Assembly: GCA_036897445.1 (NCBI GenBank)
Contig: JAYMTL010000043.1
Location: 1 to 64,000 of the forward strand
Length of the DNA: 64,000 nucleotides
Source of the DNA: Pelargonium tetragonum
Taxonomy: Eukaryota > Streptophyta > Magnoliopsida > Geraniales > Geraniaceae
Reading direction: 5' to 3'
Both the position numbers and the translations under genes were made by a program. The notes under the pieces are model-generated. The model searched no databases. It was not told where the DNA came from and saw nothing but the letters and a program-made list of their open reading frames with translations. Positions 13,811 through 25,338 of this stretch are shown in pieces. Every line of letters begins with the position of its first letter. Positions within the stretch are counted from its first letter, which is position 1.

Positions 13811-13906
13811 CAGGTATTCTATTATAGACAATACCTGCAATTCCTAAAGCTCCTTTTTCAATATCCATGTTTGTTTAAGCTTTCTTACTTTCAGGTATTG
13901 TCTATA
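13811..13906. repeat. 15-bp inverted repeat with an internal third arm
   Basis: The arm at 13823-13837 (tatagacaatacctg) is perfectly complementary to 13892-13906 (caggtattgtctata), with 54 bases between. A third partial copy, caggtatt at 13811-13818, can also pair with the end of the first arm (aatacctg, 13830-13837). Alternative hairpins are therefore possible: a small one just upstream and a large one spanning the loop. It follows directly after the A/G-rich repeat cluster. No gene end or T-run identifies it as a terminator. It may be part of a repetitive element. Confidence 0.6.
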
Positions 13907-14102
13907 ACTCGGGGTTTTTTTAATCAGGTACTCTAGTTTAGCCTCTCTTTGCTTTAGAAAGATTATTTCTAAAGATGCTGCATACTATCAAAATTCCAAG
14001 AAAGTATAATACAAGTGCAATTTTTTGCTAGTCAAGAGATATCCACAAGTTTACTAAATTTATGAAATGAGGCATAAATTGAAAAATCATCCTTTTTAGG
14101 TT

Positions 14103-14127
14103 CCGCTCTATCTAGATCTAGGAGCGG
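14103..14127. repeat. Short hairpin with palindromic core
   Basis: The six bases ccgctc (14103-14108) pair with gagcgg (14122-14127). Between them lies the perfect ten-base palindrome ctagatctag. The structure stands alone, with no gene next to it, so I attach no function. Confidence 0.4.
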
Positions 14128-14572
14128 CCAATTCCTAAATTCCTATAAGATCTTTTATAAGTAAAGTCGGAGAGAATTCAATGTTGCTAAAAGTGGATAT
14201 TCTTTATTGGGATGAAAAGTACAAGAGTCCTTTCAAATGGAATACCTAGCGCTTAGCCTCTTTCAAGGACGTGTTGATAAATATTAAAGTGCAGAGATAA
14301 CGCATGCATCTAATAAGGTAAGGTTTCTTATTCTTTATATAAAAAGTCCTTGGAGAAGAAAAGGCAGTGCCTTTGTGCAGTATCACTGTAAGTAATGAGC
14401 GTCCCCGACAGATCCTACATAAGAGCAGAATTTTGAGAAACAAAAGTTAAGAAAGCAGAGTAAAGGATTTCTCTTAAATAAACTTAAAAGTAGGCTACAA
14501 TTCCCTAATACTAGACGGGGTTTTATCAGCAAATAGAAAGAATACTTAACTAAAAAGAGAGGCGGAGGAGTT

Positions 14573-14992
14573 TTAGAAATTTCTGCCCAAAGTAGATAAG
14601 GAGTCCTTGTATATTTTATACGGCATTCCGCTTATGGTTCTCTTAAAGAAAAGGTACCCTTTCTTAGATCTTCCTGCGCTTTCAGAATAAAAACAATAAA
14701 AAAGAATCTTTCTAAAAGAGGCCGGGCTATAACTGTAAACCAAGCCCCTGCTTATCTCCTCAAAAATCCTATAGGGCATAAATTTAACAAACAGTACTTT
14801 CTCTTTTCGTAGTATGGAGTTTTGGACTCTTTTAACTGTATCCATATATTGTGATATTTTCTTTAGACTACAACGAGGGGTATTTAAATGTATACGCAGT
14901 ATCCTAACTCTACTAAATTTCCTTAATATTAAGAAGGAGTATACAAACTTAGTAGTATAAAGGTAATTGTTAGCGAGGGAAGTTAAGGACAT
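14573..14992 (-). CDS. Longest open frame; unrecognised protein of 139 aa, doubtful
   Basis: This is the longest stop-free run in the window: 157 codons from a GTG at 15046, or 139 from the first ATG at 14992, which I chose as the start. The product would be basic, with Leu/Tyr/Ser-rich stretches and several KK or RK pairs. The part upstream of the ATG adds a hydrophobic run (CIYYLVTIM). I recognise no domain. With stops at about one codon in fourteen, the longest chance frame expected here is roughly 120-125 codons, so 157 is only mildly unusual (my estimate is under one in ten by chance). It ends about 60 bases from a TA-rich block and has no visible ribosome-binding site. A chance frame is more likely than a gene. 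Confidence 0.18.
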   Translation of the reverse strand: MSLTSLANNYLYTTKFVYSFLILRKFSRVRILRIHLNTPRCSLKKISQYMDTVKRVQNSILRKEKVLFVKFMPYRIFEEISRGLVYSYSPASFRKILFYCFYSESAGRSKKGYLFFKRTISGMPYKIYKDSLSTLGRNF

Positions 14993-15049
14993 TATAGTTA
15001 CTAGATAGTATATGCACGCTTTATAACCCCCACCAACTAAATCCACTAA

Positions 15050-15700
15050 CCTTTTGTTTTATTTGCTTTTTATTCTTTATATTGACTTGCTGCTTTGACT
15101 TACTTGTTTTTTTTTTGTTAATGACTTGTTTTGCTTTTCTTTAAAAGCTTTGTAGTTTGTAGGTAGCTTCTTACTCTTTATTTTACAAGTTCTAGGTTAT
15201 AGGAGCTATACCCTGTTAGAAGCTATACTTAGCGTACTCTTTGTTTTGTAAGGGAGGAGATACCTGTAGCTATTGTTAGAGCTTGTGCACTCTGTATCTT
15301 ATAGAGGATATAGTAATGTATTATAGTATAGTAGTTGTATTACCTGTCTTAGTGTCCTAGAAGCTCTTGTGCCTCTTGTACTGCTTATTCTAGTGTATTA
15401 CTGTTACTATATTTCATATATATATTGATTGTCTTATTCTATAGTATTCTTATAGTTTTTAGTATTAATAAAAAGTATGAGTTACTCTTCTAGTATATAG
15501 GTATTGTTGTTCTTTCTTCTAAGGAGTATTGCTCTGTTATGGGGCTTATCTCTGTAGCTATTCTATTCTTCTTTTTGTATTAGTAAGATTTATTCTACAG
15601 TCTTGCCATATATTAATTAGATATAGAATAGGTATTTGTATATAGATAGGAGTCTTAGTTATAAGTCTTTCTTGTACGAGGGGAGGCTTAGCCTGACTAG
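15050..15700. other. Extreme TA-rich, strand-asymmetric block
   Basis: The composition bias is strongest here. Bases 15181-15240 hold 11 TA but only 3 AT, with CA+TG at 2 against AC+GT at 8. The plus strand is T-rich and the complementary strand A-rich. On the complementary strand TGA is nearly absent, while TAA and TAG are very common in all three frames. I see no gene. The pattern suits DNA changed by C-to-T events acting mainly on one strand, as RIP does to fungal repeats, possibly on an old repetitive element whose family I cannot identify. A one-base variant of the word acctgtcttgat occurs near 15342. Confidence 0.5.
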
Positions 15701-16218
15701 TATTCTATCTTTTGCTTTTCTTCTTCTTTATCTCTAAAATGAAAAATGACATTTTGTTCCTAACTGACTAAGCTGAATAAGAAAGAGAATACTTACACAC
15801 GACTGTCCCTACTGGAAACTCATTTCTTGACCTTTAACTCCAAAACCCCTTTAATATCTGGATCTGGCACTGAAAACCCAGAAGCAAAAGGAGTACAAAA
15901 GCAATTCTTCCTCCATTGGATACTAGGAAATACAAGAGTTCAAGTTCAAAACTAGAGCTCCTTACTAAGTTATTTCTTAAGGAAATACTACTTTTTTTCT
16001 AATCCCGTTTTTGAAGTAGGAAGTCACAAGGGGCTTTTAAAGTTTTATAGTAACTCTTCTTTCTTCAGCTTTGGGATCTTGGGGGATAAAGCTTGGTTTT
16101 CTTAGCCAGTTAGGAACAAAATCTAAGGAATTGATAGGGGGCAGTTACCGTTAGAGTAAGGTTCAAAGGAAAGATATATTTCTGGTCTGGAGAAGTTTAT
16201 GAATATGAAAGCTACAGG
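15701..16218. other. Gene-less DNA between repeat blocks
   Basis: No gene, repeat or RNA element recognised. The composition moves back toward the window average after the TA-rich block. Confidence 0.4.
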
Positions 16219-16325
16219 CAACAGCAAGAGTCTAGCTCTGAAGAAAAAGTAGAGGGATAGCTCATAGGATACGGATAATACAGAGTACGGGTACAGCTCT
16301 TAAGAGGATACTGATAGGAGAGTTT
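16219..16325 (+). repeat. A/G-rich repeat units, second cluster
   Basis: This cluster contains gtctagctct at 16230-16239, followed by gaagaaaaagtagag, then degenerate versions (gggatagctcatagga, gggtacagctcttaagagg). It has the same design as 13497-13720. One frame again reads as Gln/Ser/Glu-rich near the start but is soon interrupted. The shared word and same orientation suggest a common origin with the cluster 2.7 kb upstream. Confidence 0.5.
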
Positions 16326-17560
16326 AGGTATCGTGAAAGGTCTTAAGATTTTGAGTAGGAAAGCAAAGAAGTAAAGTCAATATGTAACTCCTTTACTTTC
16401 TATTTCTTTATTAAACTCAAAATTCCAGAGCTCTCTAATAATAAGTAATAGGTTTAGAGTACTTCTAGTAATACAATATATAAGAGACTTCTCTTCTAAA
16501 AGCTCTATAGTAACAGTAATACAATAGCTATTACTAATAAGTCTAGGCAACATAGGCTACACTAAGATACTAGCAGCAACAGGGAATCCTAAAAGAAACT
16601 ACGTTACCTTAATTACATTCAATAAATGACTTGGGATCAAGTTAAAAAGGATAAAGAAATCGGGAAAACAACTAAAACCAAACAATGTCAAAGTTATTAT
16701 CCAGAGTGCGGTTGCCGTTTGGGTACTAAGTAAGGAAGGACTTAATTTTAGATATTTAGTACTGGTTTCATTCTCTTTTTCTTGAGTTACAACCTTTTTT
16801 TAGATAAGGAAGAAAAGGGCAGTTTAGGTACAGCTACATAGACTCTTACAATCTAACTATTCCGTTTTCCTCTATACTGATAAAGGCAGAAGCAAGACAC
16901 CCCTTAGATCAATAGACTATCCTATACAATCAATCTAATACAAGTAAAGAGTAAAGAACAACCCCTGTATACTATCTAGTACTATCCTAAAGCTATAAGA
17001 CTAATACAGAATATTACAGTAACTAAGCCCATAGGACAATAACAATAAGAATTCACTACAGTAAGACAGTAGTACAGAGAACAATAGAATCCCAATCCTA
17101 ATAAGAAAGATAGGTATAATAGGTATAGCTCATATAAAGCAAGCAAGGTAAGTAACTAAGAAAGAAGAAGAGAGGAAGTCAGTAGTAGAGCCATAGTGCA
17201 TGGATACACATTCTAAATACTACATAGAGAGCTCCTTTACTTCGTGACAGTCGGTAACACTTCTTCCCATACCTATTAAGTTTGCTTACTCTCAACCGAT
17301 AAACACAGAGAACAGGAGGAATCTCCCTTAAAGAAAGTAGTACTATCTATTAACCCTAATTCCATTTTTAATAATAAACTTATAATAACTAGAGAATACT
17401 ATAACTAATAATTATGAGAGAGTAATACAAAAGACTAAGAAACTGCTATACTCTTATATATTTTATTATACCATATACATGAAATTAAGAACTATAAAAA
17501 ATCTACTAACTCCTACTACACTTTAGAGCTCTATTTCGTTGTAGCAGACCTCGTCAAAAT
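16326..17560. other. TA-rich DNA with scattered repeat fragments
   Basis: No gene. The stretch holds 13 bases of the word ttaattacatt (16607-16619, without the usual acc end), one copy of the R3 repeat (16677-16716), and a purine-rich tract at about 17111-17190 (aggtatagctcat, then aagaaagaagaagagagg) like the A/G-rich clusters. CA is fairly common on the plus strand while TG is rare, so the composition is strand-asymmetric, as in the preceding block. Confidence 0.4.
16677..16716 (+). repeat. Dispersed repeat R3, copy A
   Basis: These 40 bases match 48765-48804 with about eight differences and no gap. The core aagttattatccaga is identical, and both end in ttgcc. Flanks do not align clearly. 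The sequence is not recognised and is not part of an intact gene. Confidence 0.6.
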
Positions 17561-20500
17561 TGATTAAACTCAGTTGAAACTAAGCAGTTTCCGGCTAACG
17601 AACCCAAAAATAGAAAATTGAAACCCTATGTATTGTTAAATCTTATTCATTTTACAATGTAACACAAAGAAAAGTATATATAAAGGACTGACTTTTTTAT
17701 AGGCGGAAACGCTGACTTTGGCAAAATACTCCAATCCAGCTGTTCGGTGTTATGACAAAAACTCCTATAGGTTTAAGCTTTACAACTACCAAGCCACATA
17801 GCAACGATTTACTTTTCCAGGAGCTTCGGTTTTGAAAATACGATACAAATAGAGGTGACAAAGTTACATTTCAGGACCGGACTCTAATGTAAAAGGGCCC
17901 CTCTTTACCTAGTTCTATATTTAGTAGAGATGAAATACTTAATTAGCTTAGCATACTTTTAATAGCTTTTACTCCTCTTAGTAGAATAGCTTCCCGCATT
18001 TTTTGACAATTTTAAAAGAGAAGGCACTAAGATAGATGTAAATTTTTGTATCCAAAACTAGAAAGACTTTAACTAAAATAGAAAAAGAAATTAATATATC
18101 TAAATACAGGTAAAATTGTACACTGACTAATAAGAAGGTTTTGCTCGGGTATAAAAAATGGGAGCTCTTAGGGTTACTCATACGTACACGGATTTCTCTC
18201 AGAAGGACCCATATTTGTTTATCCTAAACTAAACACCCTTCGAGTTGTAACAATTACCAAGACGTATAATATAGATTTTAGAGCAAAACGATAAAAAATT
18301 AGAAAACCGAACTCTAGAACTACCTGGGATCAAATACCAGAATTTCCGGTTACCTTATATGATACTTAAGCAACAAACTTGGCTGCGTCTTAAAGAATAC
18401 TTCTAATTTTTAGACTTTAACTTCCTATTCCTTAGGAAATTTTTCTGGGCGGTGCTTTTAAGAATAGTTTAAGCAAAATAAATTCGGGTTACTAATCTAA
18501 TTGATTTCAAAGGGATACCGAAAGTTTAAGAGATTTTTTAATAAGGCTTCGGCAAGCATAACTAAAAAGTGCAGATCCCCTTAATTTTCTATTTCTTTAC
18601 CTCTTGTAACAGGCCAAATATACTTCATATACTTCTGAAAAATTCCCTAATCCTAGCTTACAGTTCAGCCACACTAAATATACACTCATTTTGTTAACTA
18701 TGGCTTTAAAATGGATTCTTCAGCAATTGACCCTACTCCTTATTATATGCCCCCTCTAACATTTTTTGTTATTGATGAATAAAGAAAATAATACTGACTT
18801 TCGGTACCCGGAATTTAAATTAAGGCTCGTTTATTTAAGAAATGGGAAAGAAATTAGGAAGATTCTAGGAGTTTTAAATCGCGAGTCCTTTGTAAGTTTC
18901 CGTGTAATTTCCTCGTTATCTTTGTAGAATTTTCCAGAAAGGGATTCTTGCCTTTCATGCAGTTATTTTTTTCTTCTTATATTTATATCTCGGGTTTGGG
19001 ATTTTGGGAGTTGCGGTAAAATTGTTTGAGGTAGAACTTTCTGAAAAAATCTTCCTAAAGAGAAAAAGGTTTTATGCTTCAATACTAGGTTGAATAATAA
19101 CTAAGGGCAAAGATGATACCGAATCTGATCAGATACAAGGGGGCTTTAATTTAGATAAGGGAACCCGTAATATAAATATTTATTTATAAATAGAAGCATT
19201 TTTTTACAGAGTTCACTAAAGAATTAGCTACAGCGACCCATTTTTAATTAGGAGCGCCTAGAGTTTCTCTTATGCAACCCCTTTAAGGAGGTACTTTAAT
19301 CTTAAGGGCAGAGTTAACCACACAAGCTTTTCACTTTGGTGTCTTTCTTTCTCCAATTTAGCTGAAGTGTAATAGATTCCGAGTTTTTTCCTTTTACAGA
19401 TGTGCTATTACTTGGTTAAGTTTTTCCGCCGCCTTTTTTGGGACCCCCTCTTTAGAGTTCTACGTATATTGATTCTTGTTAAAATTTTCCCGCGGAGAGA
19501 AAAACCCCTGCTTTTTATTACTCAAGCGGGATTCTAGTACAGAAATACAGGTTTAGTAGCCCTATCCGGCTGCGAGATTAAGGCCTCTTTTTAGTATTGA
19601 CAAAACAAGATATAGGGATCTTTTATAGAGATAGCCGTTTGTAATTTCGAGATTTCGAAAGGTAAAGGGGCGATACTTATAAACCAGTTCCATTATGCAT
19701 ATACAAAGGGAAAGAAAACTAACCTAAAAAAGGATGCCTTTAGAACTGTGAAAAATTGTAAATCTAAAAGTAATAAAAAAGGACAAGCTTAATACCACGG
19801 TTACTTCTAGCACACTAAAGAGGTCCGAGAGACTGCAATCTTTAAAAAGGAGAATTTACTACATCACGAGATTCAAAAATCTACTAAAATAAAGTATAGC
19901 AATAAAGTAAGCACAAAGATTAAATTAAAAGGAGTTTTTGGTTATTAAAAAAAATGCTATGCTGTACTTTTCAGGAAGGTATAAAGAGGGCTCTCTGGTA
20001 TAGCTTTATTAGATATAATAAGGGTTCTGCTTTTTTAAGGTAAAGTCTTTTCTTTAAGAGCTTTTTTTTTGTATCCTGATGAAAGGTGAGGTATAATTGC
20101 CGAAGTTCCAGATGTGCTCTGTTACTCTTTCTTTTGACGCTACTTTACGCCTTTTTAATTTTAAGAAAGAGGGGTTTAATTTCACAAGATAGCTATTAAA
20201 TTTTAGACACGGGTAAGTTACAACAAGGGATTTTTCAAAAAAGGAAACTCGTGTTTAATATGCCTTTAATGAAGCTTGCAAAAAGCTATAAGGTTCGATA
20301 ATTTGAAGTCCCTGAGAGTTTTTAGGGTTTAGGATTCCAGGACTTCCCATCTAATTTATGTTAAAGTTTTAATCTGTTTTATAAGGTATAGAGCTCCTAT
20401 TTCCAAGAGTAACTTAAAATTCTTAGGATTGGTCAGTAGTGTGTGATTACAAAATAAGCTGACTTTCCTTTTCTAGTATTGAAGATATTTCGTGTGAGTG

Positions 20501-23500
20501 AAAAAAGGAACCCGGTTAGGCCTTCTCTTCTCCCCTAACTTATTATTAGAGATTGTTTGCAAAAGAGGTTCGGTTCAGCAATAATATTATTCTATTTGCT
20601 TCTTTAGATACCCTTTTAGCCAAAAAAATTTTTAGAAGCTAGTCAGGGACCGAATGTATTTTATAGTTAAGCCCTTACGCAGGAATTTTCAATTCAATTA
20701 TAGTAATTAATTGTACCGACACAGAAATATTGAAATGAAATAAGAGATACCTGGAGTTGTTGACACACGCTTTTAAATTTGTTCGTAATAATTTCTTGTA
20801 TTCGGCTTATAACGGGGTTCCCCTAAAATCCCTATTAAGATTAAGCCCTCTTGAGGACTCTCACTCATTTGTTTACTAGGAGGGAATCTTAGGGGGTTTA
20901 TAGGAAATATAAACTAAATATTTTATATACTTTTTAACAGAATATTTACTATGAAATTACCCAGTTTCTCCTATATAAAGCGGCAAATCTTGAACTAGAA
21001 AATGCACAAAAGAAGCAAATTCTGGGACGAGTATTCCTAATTTCGCTAATAAAGTAAAGTGCTAGCCAAGAAACGTCCGTGAATGGCTCTATTTTAGGTT
21101 TTCCAATACAAGGCCTGAAAACCCGGTAAATTTTCATATAATAAGAGGTCGGTAAAAGTCCTCACGAGACGGATTTAGTAGAGATTCTCGAGCTAACACT
21201 AAAATAAGAGACCTTAAAGTTTTAGATCCTATCCGGATTAAATTGGGAAGCTTTTCTCTACTTTAACTCCTTGTAGATTGCTGCAACTGAGTAATAAAAA
21301 ATACACCGGGGTAGATTTACTAAGCGGCATTCATAATAAGAAGTTTTAGTATCTGGAACTCAAGGTTATAAGATATTGTAATGCAGAAGTGTACTTAGTA
21401 AGGTTTTTTGAAGTGTTGTACTATACCGAGAAGGAGTAATCCTATTTATTTTGACTCTCTGTTTTAGCTTAGGGCTCCCCTTACATAAAAGACTATCCTT
21501 TTTCTTGTGAAGTTGAAGCACGAGACCTGGGTTTCAAGATGGGTCTTTTTTTGTTTGCGTTGTTGGGTACTAAATTCATTAGACTCTGATTTTGAGCAAG
21601 CTAATAAAAAAGGTGATAAAAGCAATTTATATCGAGGCAGGCCTTTGACGTAAATCTAAAAAGACGTACCTGTTCTCTAACTTATTTTAGTTTATAGATT
21701 GCCTTCCGTGGGGTATATAAGTAAGGAGGCTCCGTTTGTCCAAGACTACTCTAATAGAAGTTTCATATTCAGGTAACTTTGGGAATTTTTAAATAAGGAG
21801 CAGGAAAGCTTATCTAAAGTTAGGGGCAAGCCCGGGACTCAAGGTAGTTTGACTTTGCGTGTATGGGGTTCAGACCCACTTAAGACTTTGATAATCTTAG
21901 TTATTTTGAAAGGAGGTTTTCCGTTGTAAGCTTTTGGAAGGGTTAACTTAAAGGTGCAAAACACAAGACTAAAGTCTTTTTTATACTAAAAGTAGCAGTT
22001 AAAAGGAGAGCTAGTAGACGGCTTCGAGAGAAAAGAATTTTGCTATATTAAGGCTTTGGGTTTAGGAGAGATTTTCTTTATAGGTCCTAGTACAAGTTAA
22101 GATTACTAGGGTTTTTCTATGATAAATTCTGATTTTTTAAGTTAGTCTATTCAGGTTTGCAATTTTAGACTTTTCCGCTCCGTTATATAGAATTGACTTT
22201 TAGAAAGAAAAATCGCCTATAGAGAATAACTCGAATCTGAGCCTTACTTTGATACGCACTCTATTAAGCTTTTGAGTAGGTGGCTTACTTCTATAATTAT
22301 GGGTACATCCACAAGTTCAAATCCTTTTGGCAGCCTACGTTCCTGTTCACTTAGCGATACAGTTACTCTTTAAACCTATTCGTGTATTAGGAGTCATACT
22401 TGTTGTAAGCTGCCTTTTCAAGAAAGAAGGGCAAGCTCTCAATTCCTTGGTAATAGAAGAGAAAAGTAGGCTTGACTTTACATAATTGAAATTTTTATTC
22501 TATATAATAATATAGATTTAGACAAAAAGTGTACTATAACACAGGGCCCTTGAAAACTGACTGCACTCAATAAATTTAACCGGGACACTAACTACTTGTA
22601 AAACTAAATAAATATTTAAAATAAAGAAAACAGACTCTTTACCGATTAGGTATACAAGGATATGATAAGACTCCACTAAAAATCAGAAAAACTTTCTTCA
22701 AAAGTGCCGGATCTAGTAATACTAATAAAAGTGACCTCTTGAAAGAACATAACCCCTCCCCCTAGTTAGGTTTGTTATGTCCCCTATCAAGAGCTAGCTT
22801 ACCGGAAAAGGAGAATACAAATAGAAATTCGTTATAAGATAAGAGTAAAGATTTGCCCAGAATTAGAAGCAGAGACTATACAAACGCAACTCCCGTATAA
22901 AGCTTTTTACTAGATAACTATGAGAAGCAGCCCTTTTAGAAGGAAAATGAACTAGAAAAGTCAAATGTTTTGTACTCATCCGCTATTAAGAATCCGTATG
23001 GAAATGGAAGATTTTTTGGTGAAAAAGCACTATGATCTTTATAGCAGGGCATGGAAAAAGCCTTTATAAAAGCTTATCTAAAGTCATTTTTCGTAAATGG
23101 GATAAAGTTAAAAGTGCTTGAGAGATTCTTTGTCACACCTATATTGTATCGATTTCACAAGTTTTACCTGGGTTACACTAGAATCAAGACAAATTATAAC
23201 AAAGAAATTCGCTTCACAGGCAGACAAGTATAGAATTAAATACACTAAAGCAAAAAAAACAAGATAATACAACATAAAATCAAGAGGGTGTATAAGAAAT
23301 TCCAGGATTACAAAAAAACTTATGGTAATAATCGATCTCTAAATAGGCTCGATAAGCATTTTAGATGACTTTTAATTACTAAGCGCCTACCTTAGTGCGT
23401 ACCTTTGTATGAATTCCGAATTATCCTTAAAAGAGAGGGCACTCTTGGTATTATATTACTAAAAATTTAAAGCTTAAAATGGTGCAGGGCTCATTTTATA

Positions 23501-23570
23501 AACCGTGCTTAGGCGCCTAATTTGTATGTCTTTGGCGTAATAGACAGCTCCTACTCACCAAGCATTCTCC
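17561..23570. other. Gene-less AT-rich DNA (6 kb)
   Basis: I see no gene, tRNA or clear repeat in these six kilobases. Frames are all under about 70 codons. A single T-arm-like string (gttcaaatcctttt, about 22314) follows a possible D-arm, but no fold can be made and I do not call it. Short words such as ggaaactcgt, ttttagggtt and ggggttc recur in degenerate form, as elsewhere. Confidence 0.5.
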
Positions 23571-24171
23571 TATACTTTCATCGATAAGTGGATTTGAACC
23601 TCTGAAATTCTTTTTTTACTACCAAATTGACAAGATTCTATCCTTGTCGTATGTCTTGCAGTACACTACTAAGTACTATATAGTAGTAATTTCGCTTCTT
23701 TTCAATCTCGCTCACTCTGATAAATGAGTCAGATTTGGCCTCAACTTAGAAACCCAAACAACCATGAATTTATACTGGAAACACTTGGTTCAATTCCTAG
23801 TCTAAGAGGAACACAAGTATGGACAACAAGCCCTTGCCTTCTCTATTTAGGAGTCTTTTGTTAGCTCTTTCGCTACAGACTTTCAAGAGTCTTGGGTTTA
23901 GCCTTCTTGTTAAACCGTATGGGAATGTCAAATCTGCTCTCTCTTTCAATCTAGGCAAGATTCATCTTTAATAGACAATTGAGTGTCTGCTTTTAATAAG
24001 ATTACCTGTTTCTTAGTCTTTTCTTTTGTTTAAGTTGGATCAACCAACTAAGTGTTTGAATCTGAATTGGAGTTACAGTTCATTCGAAATCACTTAAATA
24101 CAAAAAGAAATAGATCATCCTGAATACTTTGTAATGTATACAATGTCGTTTAGTAGTAAAGTGGGCAGTTT

Positions 24172-24244
24172 TGTAAGTATATCGAAGTGGTAGAGCAAGG
24201 GATTTTTAACCAGATGGCCAAGGGTTCGAGTCCCAAAGTTCAAT
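24172..24244 (+). pseudogene. trnK(UUU)-like sequence, stems degenerate
   Basis: Placed on the standard tRNA numbering, the diagnostic loop positions fall correctly. GG is at 18-19, A at 21, GAGC at 22-25, T at 33, the anticodon TTT at 34-36, AA at 37-38, TTC at 54-56, A at 58 and C at 61. The spacing from G18 to T54 is the canonical 36. From position 17 to 63 about 35 of 47 bases agree with the plant mitochondrial trnK(UUU) as I remember it. The first 13 bases and the acceptor 3' side do not match, apart from an offset gtata. Stems fail: the anticodon stem has one good pair of five, the T stem three, and the acceptor about four of seven. It is therefore read as a decayed copy rather than a working tRNA. 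It lies about 390 bases upstream of the nad5 fragment on the same strand. Confidence 0.5.
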
Positions 24245-24636
24245 TCTAGTACAAGAAATTGATAAGAATATCCTCTATTATTACAGGGTCACTTCTAGTA
24301 ATACAGAGCTTCCTTGTTCCGATTGGTAGAGCCTGGTTTAGTTTGCTCGTGAAGCGCGGGTTCGCAGTGAAGGACTCTTGTTTTTTCTTCCTTTGTTTTG
24401 GAATAGATAATTGGACTCAAATAGGTTCTTTTGTCAAAAGCTAAATTACAGAATTGAATCTATCTTTCTTGGTTACCCTCTTTTTGGTTGACATTGGTAA
24501 TGGTTTTTGGCATTTTCGTTGTGTAACTTTGTTACCTCGGAACAGTGTACGAAATGGAAAAGGGGGCAAGTGCTCGCTTGGGGTAGGAAAGATCTGCTCT
24601 TATTTTGCCTGCTTGGACCAGAAAGAAAGGAAGAGC

Positions 24637-24738
24637 ATGTATCTACTTAGAGTCCTTTTGCTCCTGCTAGGAAGTTCGGTAGTAGGTTTTTTCAGAAGGT
24701 TTCTAGGATCGGAGCGCCATCATAACTACAACTGTTAA
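24637..24738 (+). pseudogene. nad5 5' fragment (NADH dehydrogenase subunit 5), broken
   Basis: From the ATG at 24637 the frame gives 33 residues before a TAA. The first 25 align without a gap to the N-terminus of plant mitochondrial NAD5, a proton-pumping membrane subunit of respiratory complex I: MYLL at the start, then LLGSSV, GFF and RFLGSE. I count about 20 of 25 identical to the remembered protein. After codon 25 a small deletion shifts the frame. The next DNA, gcgccatcataactacaac, still resembles the sequence coding AIMTTT in nad5. Similarity fades near 24738, well before the end of the usual first exon (about 230 bp). No later nad5 exon was noticed in the window. The protein cannot be made from this copy. 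The nad5 identity is fairly secure; whether the source is land plant or streptophyte alga is not. Confidence 0.62.
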
Positions 24739-25210
24739 CCAGCACAAAAGAAATCGGACTTACACGGACCTTGCGTTACTAAAAAAGTTATTAGTTAATG
24801 TTGTAGTAATAAGGCACCTTAGACACTCACTCTGCTATTTTACGTTATCTTTATCAGCATATCTATTAGAAAACCTGAGACGGAAGTCTGGATTGATCTC
24901 TTTTCAAATGCCAGAATACAAAAATATTGAAACCGAGGAACAGAACCCTTTGAAAGACCTTTCCTAAAATTCCATTTTCACTCTCTTTTTACAAGGCGCA
25001 GAAGAGGTTACATATAAAACTAGTGTTAGGAAAAAGTAGTTTTTCATTGAACACGGATTCTAATAAACGGAATTACGCTCGGGAGGAGATAATAGGTTCC
25101 TCGAAGAGTTAATTATATAAAAGTAAAAAGGGAGTATAGCTTTTAGAGGTTAACTAGATTATAGTAAATCCACTTTTAACAAGAACAATAGTTAGCACTG
25201 TGATGACAAT

Positions 25211-25228
25211 CGTTATATATATATAACG
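25211..25228. repeat. 18-bp perfect palindrome
   Basis: The sequence cgttatatatatataacg equals its own complement. It can form a cruciform or be a symmetric binding site, but with no gene nearby no role can be assigned. Confidence 0.5.
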
Positions 25229-25274
25229 GCGTGCTTTGTACCTACCGACTTTCTCTGAAAAGTCTCCTCTCAGA

Positions 25275-25338
25275 GATAGGACTTGAAACCCGATTTACGT
25301 CTTGATCCGCGGGTGCTTTTACACCGAACGGGTACCCA
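25275..25338 (-). pseudogene. trnD-like sequence, degenerate
   Basis: Read on the minus strand, the order gttcggt..aaaagcaccc, then atcaag, then gggtttcaag follows plant mitochondrial trnD(GUC): GTTC and GGT in the D arm, AGCACC leading into the anticodon arm, and GTCAAG in the anticodon loop. About 30 of 48 bases can be aligned to the remembered gene. The anticodon would read ATC instead of GTC, the T loop has one extra T, the D loop is shortened and the acceptor arms do not pair. At best it is a decayed relic, and a chance resemblance is possible. Confidence 0.3.

Larger units (their letters stand above)
23571..24760 (+). other. Mitochondrial-like island with ordinary composition
   Basis: This island keeps normal CA and TG: bases 24481-24540 have TA 3, AT 3, CA+TG 10 and AC+GT 10. 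It carries the trnK-like and nad5-start fragments listed separately. Between them (24259-24636) two frames stay open for 61 and 93 codons from TTG starts. I believe part of this, just before the nad5 ATG, corresponds to the plant nad5 leader (ggggcaagtgctcgcttgg), but that is from memory. A minus-strand T-arm-like string (ggttcaaatcc, complement of 23589-23599) and a plus-strand one (ggttcaattcc, about 23788) are further hints of decayed tRNAs. The island looks like one block of mitochondrial origin. Confidence 0.45.

Noticed and set aside
13497-16325. Possible alternative genetic code with TAA and TAG read as Gln
   Set aside because: The openness after ignoring TAA/TAG appears in all frames where TG is scarce, so it follows from composition. 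Elsewhere TGA occurs at about the expected rate in every frame, and no recognised protein supports the reassignment.
22240-22335. Plus-strand tRNA suggested by gtaggtggc and gttcaaatcc
   Set aside because: The spacing is two bases short and neither the T stem nor the acceptor pairs. No anticodon loop with T33 was found.
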